Assembly (NCBI GenBank): GCA_024362935.1
Contig: JANCRA010000009.1
Coordinates: 16,499,572 to 16,563,571 of the forward strand
Reading direction: 5' to 3'
Length of the DNA: 64,000 bases
Origin: Setophaga petechia
Lineage: Eukaryota > Chordata > Aves > Passeriformes > Parulidae
Positions 1 through 12,871 of the stretch are shown piece after piece; position 1 is the first letter of the stretch, and the number at the start of each line of letters is the position of its first letter. The position numbers were made by a program, and so were the translations under genes. The notes beneath the pieces are model-generated. The model searched no databases and was not told the origin of the DNA. It worked only from the letters and a program-made list of their open reading frames with translations.

Positions 1-3000
1 TCCTCCACCACGTGCCACCCAGGAAGCCCTGCCACACTTGCCAGGACTGTGGGTCAATTTTAACTTTTTGCAAGTTTACCTTTGCCCTGTCGCAGTACAC
101 CTAGGCCAGGGATCAGCCCCGCTGTGGATTCCATGCTGGCATTGAAAGCCCTCCTGGATAGACCCAGCAGAGTCCTTGCTCATGGGGAGAATTAGGAGCA
201 TGATTTACAGGCACTTCAGCCCTCCCTACCACACCAGACAAGAAACTATGCACAGTCCAAGTTTTGGGCCATTTACTGGTCTCTCATAGACCTCAGTGTG
301 GTTTTAGCTTTATGGAAAGTATTAGCTATTACAAAATAACCTGTAGATAAGACCATGACATAAGGAATCTCATATTGTTTCAGTAACTATCAGTTTTGTG
401 AAGTCATGAGCATTTTGGCCCAATCTTGAAAAATACCTACAGTGTGTTCTGCAAACATTTGCAGCCTTGCACAATAGCTTCTCCTTTTTTTTTCCAGAAC
501 TCTTTGCATGCTTCCAAAGTGGTTTGCTGGATTGGGCTCCAGACACTTGGGTACTCTGTAGCTCATTCACACACTATAATGAGGTAGTTTGTACTAGATT
601 TTCAATATAGTTGTAGAGCTTGGTCCATTTCAGCAAACTTTCTTCATGAAGTAGGAAATATAAAGCTGGAAGCATTACAATAACATAACCATGGAACACA
701 GACTTCCTGCATGTCAGTCTACTTTTAAAAAAAATAGTGTCTCTCATTTGTAAATTTCAAAATAAATTAAGAGCACGGAGGAAGGTATTGAAGAGAAAAC
801 ACCTTTAAAAACAAGTGAGGAAACTCAGTCTTTTTCATTCTGTGAAGTGTGACAGCATATGGTAGATAGTGGGTGGCTGTTCTAAACATAACATGTATGT
901 GTCCAACCTAAAATGTTTTATTGGTTCCTACTTATGAAAGCAGCAGCTAAAAATGACTGATGACTGTTCTTTCTATATCAGCAGCGTGTAAAGGCCCAAG
1001 GAAAAGAAAAATCAGTCTTTAAACTCACAAACATCTTTAAACAGCCATAAAACTCTGTTTAACGTACCATTTTTCCCAAGGTACCCTAAGTTTAATGTTT
1101 CCTCTTTGTGGAACCATAAGACTACAATATTTTTGAATATCACTATTATTTTCAGATAATACTAAAATATGTCTAGGAAAAAAAGGATTATAATCTTCCC
1201 TTTTCCCAGAGTTACTGTAGCTCTCATCTCAATATCCTTTGAGAGTACAGGTATCTAGGACTACATAATCATGTTAGTTTAATACAAGAGAAAATACAAG
1301 CCACAACTACAAGCCTCGCAGATCTATAGAAGAAAACAGTTTTATCCCATCTTCATTACAACTCAGTACATTATAAACGTGAAAGTTGAGCCAGGACCAA
1401 AATTTCCCCATTGTCCCCTCCTTTTTTCCCTCTGAGAGTTATTATCACGGAAGCAATTGAGGCTGAAACTGGGAAATGTTACAGAGTGCTCCAAGTAAGT
1501 CCAGTTTGTTACTAACCTGTCCTCCTGTGGCAGCGACTCCTGCGTCTGAGGCCAGCTGCCAAGCATGCTCCCTCTTCCTCCCACACAAGTTTCATCCTTG
1601 TGGTCAGCTGTTTCTTGGAAGCTGGGGAGCATAATTGATATTGCAACTATCACACCGTGCACAGAGTGAGCTTACACAACTTTGTGAACATGCTTTTCTT
1701 GCCCTCTCCACCCACCTTTTTCTAAAGCTATGTGTTTGTTGGTAAAAACAGGATTCAGGTGTCAGTTATACGGGTGGAGCTCAGGTGCTTCTACAGATGT
1801 GTGTCCTAATCCTCCTCCAGGGATCAGACTGCACCCAGGTGACCATACCTTTGAGTGACTTCAGTCCAGTGGCACAAGGGGCCCTGTCCTTGGCCCTGCA
1901 CCAGCAGTAACACTGGCATTACTGCCTGCAAGCAACCTCTCAGCTCAGAGTGTCAGCAGCTAGCCAGCTGGCTGGAAAAGCAGGGAAGATGCACATGCTG
2001 CACATGTGCCTCCCAAACCTGTCTCAGCCCTGAATTTCACCTCCCATGCAGCTGAGTCCCCCTGGTTACTTGGGGTTCGGAAAGCCAAGCCTGCCCCAGC
2101 AAGTGTGGGATATCTCCCCAAAGTGCTGGCTGGGAAACAGATAAAGCACATTTTGTGACTTTGTCCCAAAACAACACAGCAAATTTGGGATGGACGTGAG
2201 TTTTGGAACAGATGCAAAACTGTCTCTTTGGGGTTTGTGGCTGGATTTTTGGGTTGTTTCTTTGGTTGGCTGAGGGGTATTGGGGTTTTTTTAATCAATA
2301 TGATGCAAAAAAAAACCTCCAAGTCTTTCCAATGAAAAGACTGCAAAGTCATTCATGTCATTCATCAGACACTGCCTCCCGCTCAGTAGGACTGCACCAA
2401 AGGATTCTGCACAAAAAATACTGCTTTGTGTTGCAGTCTTAACCCTGAGAAAGGAGAAAAGTCACCCAGCCTCCTGTAGTAATGACTTTTATCAGAATTA
2501 GAGCATGAGAAAATCATTTGTGTTTTTCCTTACATGATTCGTCAAAGTTTGGAAAAGGAAGCGCTGCTGACACACTATGCTTTTCATTGGTTATTCTTCT
2601 GAGAACCTCTTATTCATAACCTAACATCTCCAGCCCCCCACATGTGGAATTTTTACTAGAACTTTTTTTTAATTAAACATTGACCTGACAAAACCTTCAG
2701 ATAGCTTGGCTTTAATGAAATTCTGTGCATTCTAATTTCATTACTTATGATGAATATAGCCTCAAATGCTTGTGCATGCTGCTTTAAATGCCTGCAAGAT
2801 TCTTGCCCCAAAAGATGGTAATCTATGTAATACAAAAATCTCTGAGTGAAGGTATGCTGATTATTGCAAGGCAAATGCAGAAGAAAAACAGCCACAACAA
2901 AGACAAGTGTGGAAATTCGGTTGCAATACTGTGATGTGATCCTTGGTAATACACACATGTTCCTTATGTACTTGAGGTTAGTTTTATAAAGCACCTTTCA

Positions 3001-6000
3001 ATTATTTTACTGATGACAAATATGTTTACACAGCTCTACAGAGCTACTTGGGAAACTTTACATAGCATTGCAGTACACTGGGGAGATAAATCCTGGTTAT
3101 ACAGGGCCAGCATTACCCTGCTCATTGCAGCAACTGGGAATTGAAGTCACTTAAAATGTAGAAGGAGGAATCAGGTCACCGAATGCCTCAAAATACTGAG
3201 GAGAAAAGAAAGGTTTTCAAAAAACATTCATCTTCTCAGAAACTCTTCCCAAGTTACAAAATAACCCGTGATAGTTTAAAAAATCTTCTTCTAAAATTCT
3301 CTATACTTAGGGCCTTGGTAGTTCAATTATGAAAACAAACAGAATTCATCTCACTTTATTGTAACTCAGAGTAGTTAAGGACAAAATTTCCAACAGTATT
3401 TCAAAGATGTTTTTTTGAGAGCATCTGTATTCCTGGCAAAGAGTTTGCTCCACTGCTTTTCTTTGGTGGGATTGAAGGAGTTCTCTTATATTAAAAATTT
3501 TATATTTTGATGGATACTGAAATTAAAGTCATACTTTATTAAATCACTGGAATATAGTCAATGCAATTAAATATGGTTTAAATTAAATGGTTTGGAAGGA
3601 AAATCTGTGTAATCATTGTCAAACAATATTTCTTCAAAAGTATAGTTACTGTTTTAAAATAACAGTTCTTTGCATGTCTTATATGAATTGTCCGGTTTTG
3701 CTGTGTTAAAAGACCAAAAGAACCATACAAAATGTTCATGTGGAAAGTATTCTCTTTCTTTGCTTTTTAAGCATTTTTGTCTTGCTGGTTCAAATACCAA
3801 TTCAAATTGCATAAAATGGAGAGAAAATCCCTGAACATCTTCAAACAGGGAAGAACTTCCCAGATTACATTTATTGGATGCCCTTAACACAGCACAATTA
3901 CACATTTTTAATGGAAAAGATGACCAATCAGCTTAAACTGCCCAACTGAGTGGAGTCAGCTTCTCTTGAACCAGGAAAGGTGGATGAGGCCTGACATAGA
4001 TGTTTGTTTTATTCTAATAGGTTTCTCCAGGATCTAACCATTATTTATTTAAAATGGGAGTACTGACACGTTTACAATGAGAGAAAAATCATTTCACAGT
4101 TTTATTGAAAGGACTCCATCAATAACACTGGGAGAAACAAATTAATACTACAGGCATTTAAAAACAAGTTATAACAACTCATTAATCAAATCACAAATAT
4201 AATGATTATTTAATGATAAACTGCACAAATAAAATGTGTGGTATTTCTTCTGTCTGGTTTCTGCTGAGGCACCTGCTGTAGTGTCATACAAGAGATGCTA
4301 TGTGGATGGGGATGAGATGGGCAGAGAACAGGCTCATGGAGATGCAATGGGTTATGCAGGTCAAGGAAGCTGCAGACCCAAGGAAGACAGGGAGTGGAGA
4401 TTTTCAACAACTGGTTTTGGAAACATCTCTGTGCAGCAGTGCCAAGGATGCCTTCAGCACAGAAAGGAAGAGCACATAAATGAGATTCATTGCTTACACT
4501 GGGAGGCATCTCACATGCGTGGGAGACACTTTCTCCTTCAGTGGGCAGGGACCACTTAGAAGGTCTTGTCTCCAGCAGCGAGAAGCACGGACACCAGCAC
4601 TGATAGTGGGTATTGTGGCAGGGCCAGTGGCTCAGTACTTCCAGTGCATGGCTAACCACTGACCCAGGGATGTGCTACCTCCTGCTTGAGCTTCTTTTGC
4701 TCTTTCTTTCTCCTGCTTGTATTCTTCTTGTGAGAGGCTTTGTCTATCACAGCATCAATTCTCCCTCTCTTCTTTGCAGCCAGTTCGGTGAAAGCGCTCT
4801 CAGACAGAACTGGTGGGCACTTAGAGGAGTGTTTGTGTCAGTACTTCCCAAGCCCTCTCCCTTATCAGGTACTCAGAGTTAAGCACATGCTTAAATATTT
4901 TACTGGATCCAGGCCCATTCTCACACACATAAACCAGACAGGGACAACTAGAAGTGGTCAAGAAATGATGGGACACTGCTCACCAGGAAAGCATGTGAAT
5001 TGCTGTTAAAGAGGCGATAAATTGCAAGAATTCAAAAAACACCAGTGCCATAATCCAGCTGTTAAGTGACCATGTTCCCAGTGTGCACACACTTCCAAGA
5101 AAAATTAAAATATGGACATGAGGCAAGCAGTTGCCTAGAGGACTGCTGAGTGCACGGGATTTATGTCTCAGTAGTTAGTATTATATTACACTCACAAAGT
5201 AGTATCCAAATATCAGCAGCTGTGTCTTGTATCCATTATTTCCCTTCTCCCCCAAATATAAACCTTCCTCACCTTTTTAATTAGAAAAGCTGTTTGTTGA
5301 CTATGACATGGAAACATTTTACATGTTGTTGTCCAAAACTGCCTTTATTAAATAAGCAGGAAAATATGTTTGGTGGTAAATAGCAATGACCTTTAAAACA
5401 ATGTCAAGCCCACACACCCCATGATTTGTGCATAGGTATGTGTTCCTTTAAGTCACTGTATATTATCAGTAATGTGACATAGAAAGCTGCTGTGGAAAGT
5501 ATCCTTAGTTGAAGAGCTGTAGGGTAGATAAATAATTAAAACCAAAAGTGCATAGCCAACTTACCTTGTAAACTGCTAAATTCAAACCTGTTCATGGGAG
5601 GACTGACTTCATATTCCCATCGAGATGTATAAAAATCAATTTTTTTTTATCATGAAAAATATTTACAGCAGTTAACTGAGGTCAGGACATCTCTTATTTT
5701 CTTGGCTGACTCATCCATCACTTGTGCAGCAGCCTTCTCATGCATAACAGAGGAACACTGGTGTCACGCAAGCAGAGAAGCAGCCCTGAGAAATGCAGGA
5801 AGAGAGGCTGATTTCACCTGTGTAAAAAAATGTCATTTTTCATAAAACATCTACAGAAGAAAACCCAATTAGGCTAGAGTGCATCCTAACCTTCCTCCAG
5901 GCCATTCCAGTGAAATGCAGAGGTTGTGTGGTGTTACTCCAGGAAATCAGCAAAGATTTTTCATGTTATTATTTTTGTTGGTACCATTTGTTTCAGTTTC

Positions 6001-8856
6001 ATTTTGTATTTAGAGAGGAAGGAGAAGAGACAGAGAAGGATGAGCAGGAAAAGTTTTCTTCAGGGCAAAACACTTACTGTATTATGTGCAAAATTATTTG
6101 AAAAGTATTGTGAACATTTTTTAAGAAACCTCAGCGAGCTGCTTAGATGCAAATAAATCTGTGTAAGAGACCCTGAATCTCGTGTCTCACATTTAACAGA
6201 CCCTTTTATAAGGAAGGGTGTGCCAGGGTGTGCAGGTCTGCACGGACAGACCTTGAGCTCAGTGCGAGCATGACGCAACAGCTAAGTGTTTTACAGGACA
6301 CTTGTACCATGGGAACTGCACAGGCAGGGCAAGGGTTGGTAGGAAGAGCTAGCAAGGTATCAATAAATATATGTTTGTAAATGTGAGAAATTCGTGGAGA
6401 GAGGGCCTGCAGTGCTCTCTTAAAAGGGACAGACCAGAGAGCGCTGCAGGTGTGTAAAGGTGGGTCTTTCTAACTACTTACCCACAGGTTTGGTAGAGAA
6501 TTTTTCAACAGAGCAATTCTTTACTGGGAAACAATGATTCAAGAAAATCACTGTTTTTCACAGAAACTTACCTGTTCTGGTTAAAGTTTACTCAGGAACA
6601 GGCTTTGAAGGACTAGATGAAAGCTAGGGACAGAGAAAGGGAAGAAGCCCTTGCAACATGTTGGTATTCAAAGCATCCAGTTAGCAGGAAATAAAAGGGT
6701 TTGGCTCAGTCTAGATCAGAAGTCAGAGCATGAGTTTTCCTCTTCGTGAGTGAGTCCAGTGACAACTATGAGATCCAGGAGAGTTCTTCTTTTCCGCTTT
6801 TCCCAAGAAAAGCAGCAATATATCTTGAGGATATGTCAAACTTTTTTAGGTCTCAGAGCTTCACAGGATAAGAAGATAATTTCTCAGCAAAGATATTCAA
6901 TCTCTGGTAGTTTTCATACTGTAGTTTAAGTGTCTCTTTGACCAGGCACCCAAAAGCCACAACCAACCATTCCCATGAGTGAGTGAGAGAGTGTGCTGGA
7001 AACACGCAGACCCTCCTGAGGTGGGTGTCCCCAAGCCCCCACTATCCTCTGGATGCACTCATAGTGGCAGCACATTTTCTGACAGCTCTACTTGGGCAGT
7101 TTTGAATGGCTGCAGGTCATAACAAGCTAAGGATGAAGGAGCTGTAGGCTTCATTTCAGCAGAGGGGACAGGGGAGCTGCTTGTACTGAGCAATGCAAAA
7201 ACCCTCCAATTTTCCCAAACTAAGGAAGTTTGGAGGGGTGGCTTCTTGGTTCTACAAATTACCTGCATTTTGAACTGCCTTTATCTCTTGGTGAGCATCA
7301 TGAACTACACTCAGAGGCAAATGAGATGAGCAGAAATGAGACACATGCATGTGCTATGCCTATTTCCTGTTGCTGAATGTCTGCTCCAGTGGTAAACACC
7401 AGACCAGGAAGGAGCAGAGAGGTAGAAGCAAAGTCCAGGTGCAAAGGCCATACCCTTCAATGTACAGCTCATGGGAAATGCAGCAACAATCCAGGAGTCA
7501 AGATTGAACCTTGACTTCTTCCACAGCACAAGCTGTGAACAGTGACACATGGAGAACAGCCATGTGTTTGTGAGGCTGTTATTCCTTCAGCTACCTGAAA
7601 TTAGTTTTAAGTTGACCCATGGTCAGATCATTGTGGCCTTCAGTTGATGCATATAAAAGGTAGAGATTTGGAACACTTTGAACCAACTGGACTGAAATTT
7701 TTCATTTTCTCCCCCAGACATTTTTTTCTTAATCATGATTCTTATTTCAGTCACACCAGAGATCCTGGACAACACAATCATGTCCCAGTATGACCTCTGT
7801 TGCCATTGCTGAGGACTTTGCTTCTTCTGAATCACACCCTGCCACCAACACTAACTTCCAAACACCCCTATCTTGGTCAAGCTCCATTTCCCAGCAGAAC
7901 AGCCCAACCCTAGCCAATGAATGCCATTGCTTTTCTTCTTGAAAAACTGTCTCTCCTTTAACTATTTCCTGACTTTGTTTCTTCTCCATTGCTGTCTCCT
8001 CACCTGACTTTTTTTTGCCTGTTTTGCCTCTGCCTAAATAACACACTCCACTGAGAGCAAGACCTCATTTTATTTCCTTTGTAAAATGTCCACATACATG
8101 GATGGAGATGTATAAATAATTAATACATGCCTTAATCTAAAGATTATGAAGAAGAAGGTGGTAATTGCTACAGAAAGATTAATGTGGAAAAAATACCCAG
8201 ACCGTAATTTTCTCTAGAGACCTATGAAAGAATTAACCCAAAGAAGGCCCCCTTAAGTACTTTCGCAGATTGCCCAATGAATTCCAGGTATGGCTTTGCT
8301 TTGCATTCATTTTCCTTTCTTCCGAGATGTATCTGCCTATCTTACATGCACACGTTCATATCCTTGCCTCTTCCTCTGTGAATAGTTTCTCCATGCCATT
8401 TCATCCTGCAGCAACTGTAAAATAGTGCAATTCTTTTCACAGTGCAGGCAGGGTAGCTAAAGGGTTCTTGCAGAGATCTGAAGTTGTACAGCATACAGCT
8501 CTTGAAACAAGAACTGTGAGCTGCAAATTGGATGCAGAAACAGTTGCTGGTGCTCAGCTTCTTCTTTTCTAAATGTGTACTCAAGCCTCGAGCTCAGCTC
8601 CTGCTGGGAGGTACAATGGCAGATAAGCACAAGCAGGGCCTGTCAGCAAGTGGCATAGATCCCTCCAGAACAATTTGGTCAGCCCAGAGTTCTGCTCAAG
8701 TCAATAAATCTTGGAGAAAGACAGAACTCATTAGCAATGAGTAGCCTGGTGTCCCCCAAGTAGCCTCTGTGCCTCCCAGATCCCAAACCTGGCACTTCTC
8801 AGTAAAGTTTACTTGGACTCTACTCAAATCTGCTGGACATTTAGGAGACTTGAGGA
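1..8856. other. Intergenic sequence, nothing recognised
   Basis: AT-rich gene-desert sequence downstream of FGF9. I find no exon with plausible family identity, no RNA gene and no clear mobile element. Open frames are at most about 150 codons and overlap on both strands. Confidence 0.6.
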
Positions 8857-8929
8857 ACTGTGTGGTTGTTGGAGTGTTGGAGTGTGGTTGTGGGTGTTGG
8901 AGTTGTGGGGAGTTGTGTGGCTGTGTGGG
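8857..8929 (+). repeat. GT-rich minisatellite
   Basis: Degenerate units of GTTGGAGTGT and GTTGTGGG run over about 70 bp. This explains the Trp/Gly/Cys/Val-rich and Pro/His/Thr-rich frames on the two strands. Confidence 0.7.
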
Positions 8930-11900
8930 CATCAGAGAGCAAAGATACTTGCCCCCGCCCCAACCATCAAAAGCTCCAAGAACTCCCAGCATGACTCTTC
9001 AGTGACCACAGACAGCAGCAGAAATCTCAGCCTTGCTTTCTTTCCTGGGCTGAGCCCACTGCTCCTTCTGTAAACCTTCAACTTTCTTTGTCCTTTCTTC
9101 CAAAAAGCTGCAGGAGCAGAGTCTGGCTGGGTCGAGGGGACTGGGCGACACAGAAAGGAAGCACCTGCAGCTGGGGCAGTCGAATCCAGCCAATCCAACA
9201 CAGCTGGGAGGGGAAAGGTCTCTTGTCACCCTTCAGTCTTTCTCAAAGTGCATTACAGGGAAAAAGTAATTTTATAATGGCTGGAGCTTTTTGATGCCAA
9301 AGAAGAATGAAGGAAAGTTACTTAAAAGCCAAGATCAGCCTGCACCGGACATCATGGTAAGAGCAGCTGAGCAGAGCTTGTACACCTTCCACCCACAGTA
9401 AGACCTTCACACTGAGCAGGACTGAAGTTGTCTGTCCTCAGGGCTGGCAAAAGAGCACGTACAAGCCTGAGGTATTACTCCTAGGACTGGATGTTAGTCC
9501 TGGTAAAGACTGCAGTGTGGGAACTTGGGGAGAGGGTACACAGCTGGATCAGGTACCTCAGGGAAAGGCAGCTGTGCCTTGTCTCATGACCCCAAGGAAA
9601 AGAAGAGGACAGGTAAAGCTGGCACAGAGAAGGGACAAGTGTGGAAGGATTCCAGGCAGCCCAGCAAGCCCAGCACCCCTTTTCCCCTGGGTCCCTCCAT
9701 GAGCACATCACTGCCAGTTCTTGCTTCCCTTCTGTTTGTGCCAGCTTAAGTCTGGGGTAATAGTCAAACATGAAACAAGATACAATCAGGGAACACAGGC
9801 AATAATGCAAAGCACTGGGGACTGCTTCCACAAACCTGCCCCTTTCCTGCCCCCCACACTGATATCCCTGTGAACCCTTATTTAACCAGGTGTCTGGTAA
9901 CCCATGCTTCCCTTCTAGCCCTTTTTTGGGTCCCATTGTTCCAAGGTCACGACTTGCTATTTTTCTCTAACAGGATTTTGGTTTTCCTTTCAGATCTTTC
10001 TAGAACTTTCTCCTGATGTCACAAAATCACCTTCAGTATTCTGAATACAGTAAATCACCTAAGCCTGCTGACTCCACTTTTTTACAAAAGACATTCAATT
10101 TCTTTTGACTGAAGTGGGAGCTGAGGCTATTCAGTGCTTTACAAGATCAAACCTTAAAAGCAGGCTTAATGGTAGCAGCTGAAGCTCAGCTTTCTCCTTT
10201 GGTTTACATCAAGTGATGATTACCATTTGTTCTTTTTTCTATAAATTTTCAAATCCTCACCAAAGATACAGGTTTCCTTGCTGGTGTAATCTACTCCATT
10301 CCATTTATCAGCCTATTAAAAAAAGATTGGTACAGTAATTTCTTATATGGATTAGGTGTTTCAGATAATTCCCAGATACCGCTTCTCTATTTTGCTGATT
10401 TCTGGGCTCACCTGCAAGCTTGCCTTGATCCTTTTCTCTGCTTAGCTCCTGCACATAAAAAGGGAGACTCAAACACACATTCCTCAGTAACAGTTTACAT
10501 TAATATCTCTCTGCTTATCCTGTAATTACAGTGTAGGTACTCTGGTCCCTTGCATTCATGTTTGTCAGAGTAGAGGGATCTTGTGTGTACCTGTTTTATC
10601 TATCACAGCACCAAGAAAACACAGACACTTTGAAGTACATATTTGGAAAGTGCACAACCAAACTGTTCATAAATACGCCGCTTAATCACTCCACCCATGG
10701 GTGAAAAAGGCTGCCTCGGTCTTGAGAAATGTCTGGTGAATAGGGCATTCTGTGTTACTACTTTTCAAGATCCAGAAGACAGATGAGGCTGTGAAGATTG
10801 TTGTTATGTATAATTTTTGGCCTTTTGGTTTACAATCAATGCCAGTGTTTGGGATACAAAAGAGTCACCAGCAGTAAATAACGGTTTCTGATCACACAAT
10901 TAAGTTCTCATGACTACATAATAACTGAACCGTGTTGCAGTTTCAATTAACGTGATGGTCTCTGTCTCCAGTCCAAATATGTTGTCTAAGTCATGGTGCA
11001 TTAAGTTAACTAAACTGAATAAATAGATAATGGCGTTAAATAACTGCTTGGGTAAATAAAATGTCTTTTAAATTAAATGAGAGGACCAGTGCTCCCTATG
11101 TGTTTGGATATACTGTGCATTGTAGCATGCCAATAGAACAGTTTAGGAAAGAAAGGTTCCACCCTGCAATGTGCTGCATGTTCTGGATGTTCTCCAGACA
11201 AACCCTAAGTCTGGAATTCAACTAAATTAATAGGCTTCCAAAAAAATACAGCTATCTATGCACTCTTGGAGATGAAGACCATGGTTCCCACAATTTTTCA
11301 GGATCCAGACCTTGACAAGGAAAATTTCAATATTGCATCAATAAGCCTCTCAGACTAACATCATCTGGAGCCATGGAGTGGGAGAGAGGGAGGGACCTGC
11401 TCCCAGGAACAGCCTGTGTGCAGAGGCTCCTGTAGTAGTCAGTATTTCAGGATCAGATCAAAAGGGATTTAAGCTATAGCAGAAAAACAGATGGGGAATT
11501 GGTGAGGTGGAAAGAGAGAGAGTGCGATTAATCCAGACAGCTGGCATGGCAAAGAGGCAGGCCTGACCACCAGCAGTGGAAGGGAGCGTGGGGAGAGCCA
11601 AGGGGTGGCTGCGTGGGATGTGCTGGGTAGTGCTGACAGGCCTGAATGGATGTGAAAGACACGGGCACAAGAGGCTTTAGAGCATGATTTTTAGAGTAGG
11701 AAATGAAATTGCCAAAGCTCATACTAATTCTGAAGACCTTGTTTTGCTGGAGGTGGGAACCTCAGATCCCAGTGAACCCCTTAAACCAATATGGAGACCT
11801 CTGCTTGTGCAAACAGCAAGGGACCAGGCAGCATCTGCAGCAGCCTGGCTGTGGGGCTCTGGAAGAGTGCCCAGGAAAGGAGCAGGAGTTAGGGAAGCAT

Positions 11901-12161
11901 GAAGTGTTCAGCATTCAAACAAGTGATTGTCAGGTCATACACTAAAGGTAGATCTGGATCTGTAGAAAGGCAGCTTTCCTTTTAGCAAACAAGGCATCAG
12001 TCAAAGCATCCTCCTGTGACAGCCATGCAGTGTCTCGCACAGGGGCCACCAACATGGCAACAGGGACTGACAAGCAGAATTTATCTTAAAGTCCACACTG
12101 ACATGGGGATGCAAAGCACTGTGAGAAAAATCAAATGCAAGAGCCACTCTGCCCACAGGAA
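8930..12161. other. Intergenic sequence, nothing recognised
   Basis: No gene or repeat family identified. The stretch 10780-11090 is AT-rich with TTAACTAA, TTAATT and AATTAACG motifs and could be a non-coding element. The 151-codon minus-strand frame at 9481-9936 lacks any known domain. Confidence 0.55.
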
Positions 12162-12183
12162 GCTTCCTGGTATGCCAGGAAGC
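12162..12183. repeat. Perfect 9-bp hairpin
   Basis: GCTTCCTGG, loop TATG, CCAGGAAGC. The stem does not extend far enough for a microRNA precursor. Confidence 0.8.
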
Positions 12184-12810
12184 CTGTAGGCTTCTCTGGC
12201 CTTCTTGGGATAAGCTTTTACTCCTGACAAACAGAGAAGATATTACACAGTGGAGTTGGAGCTATCACTTTCGTAAAAGCAAATGGGGCCCTGCTGACTA
12301 TGGAGAAAAGCTTGAAAACTCTAAATCAAAAGCTTCAGGATCCCAGCCTAAAAAATGACAATATTTACTTGTTTGATGACATTTATGGTTCTTGTGGTGG
12401 CTTGGGAGTTTGGGGGACAGGCATTACAGCAACAGCAGCAGACAGGAGGCTGAACCAAAACCTCCTACTCCAGGCTTGTGGTCAGCACAGCTACTCTCCA
12501 GGGATGGCAGCTAGTGATCTGTACACAACAAGAGCCTGCAAAGCAGTCCCTGTCTTTGGCTGTACTGGGCAATGGAGCAAGCTCTGATTAATCATATTTT
12601 AGTGGGTGGAATGACGGTTTCCACTATTCGGTAAACATTAATTTTAATCAGCACAGACTTAAATTTTTTTCTCCCTCTCCTTTTAATCAGGAATGTATGT
12701 GCTAAACAGTTAGCCTGCACTCAATATCAAAGGCTCTGCATAGTGTAGAAGGCTTTCTGAAGACCTATGAATTGCTGTTGAAGGGGACCCTGTGATGCGG
12801 TTACTTGCAG

Positions 12811-12871
12811 TACCAGAGACCTGATTCAGTGACCTTAGAGGTCCCCTCCAGACCTGTCTATTCCTTTCTCT
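12811..12871 (+). mobile_element. Probable CR1 3'-end scrap
   Basis: AGTGACCTTAGAGGTCCCCT then CCAGACCTGTCTATTCC resembles the CR1 end (TGACCTTAGAGGTCCCTTCCAACC then ATTCTATGATT) in plus orientation, with decay of the terminal repeats. Too short for certainty. Confidence 0.4.

Noticed and set aside
9481..9936. 151-codon minus-strand frame
   Set aside because: No domain, no paralog recognised, overlapped by plus-strand frames of similar quality; composition is that of ordinary intergenic DNA.
12162..12183. Hairpin as a microRNA precursor
   Set aside because: The stem is only 9 bp and the flanks do not pair.
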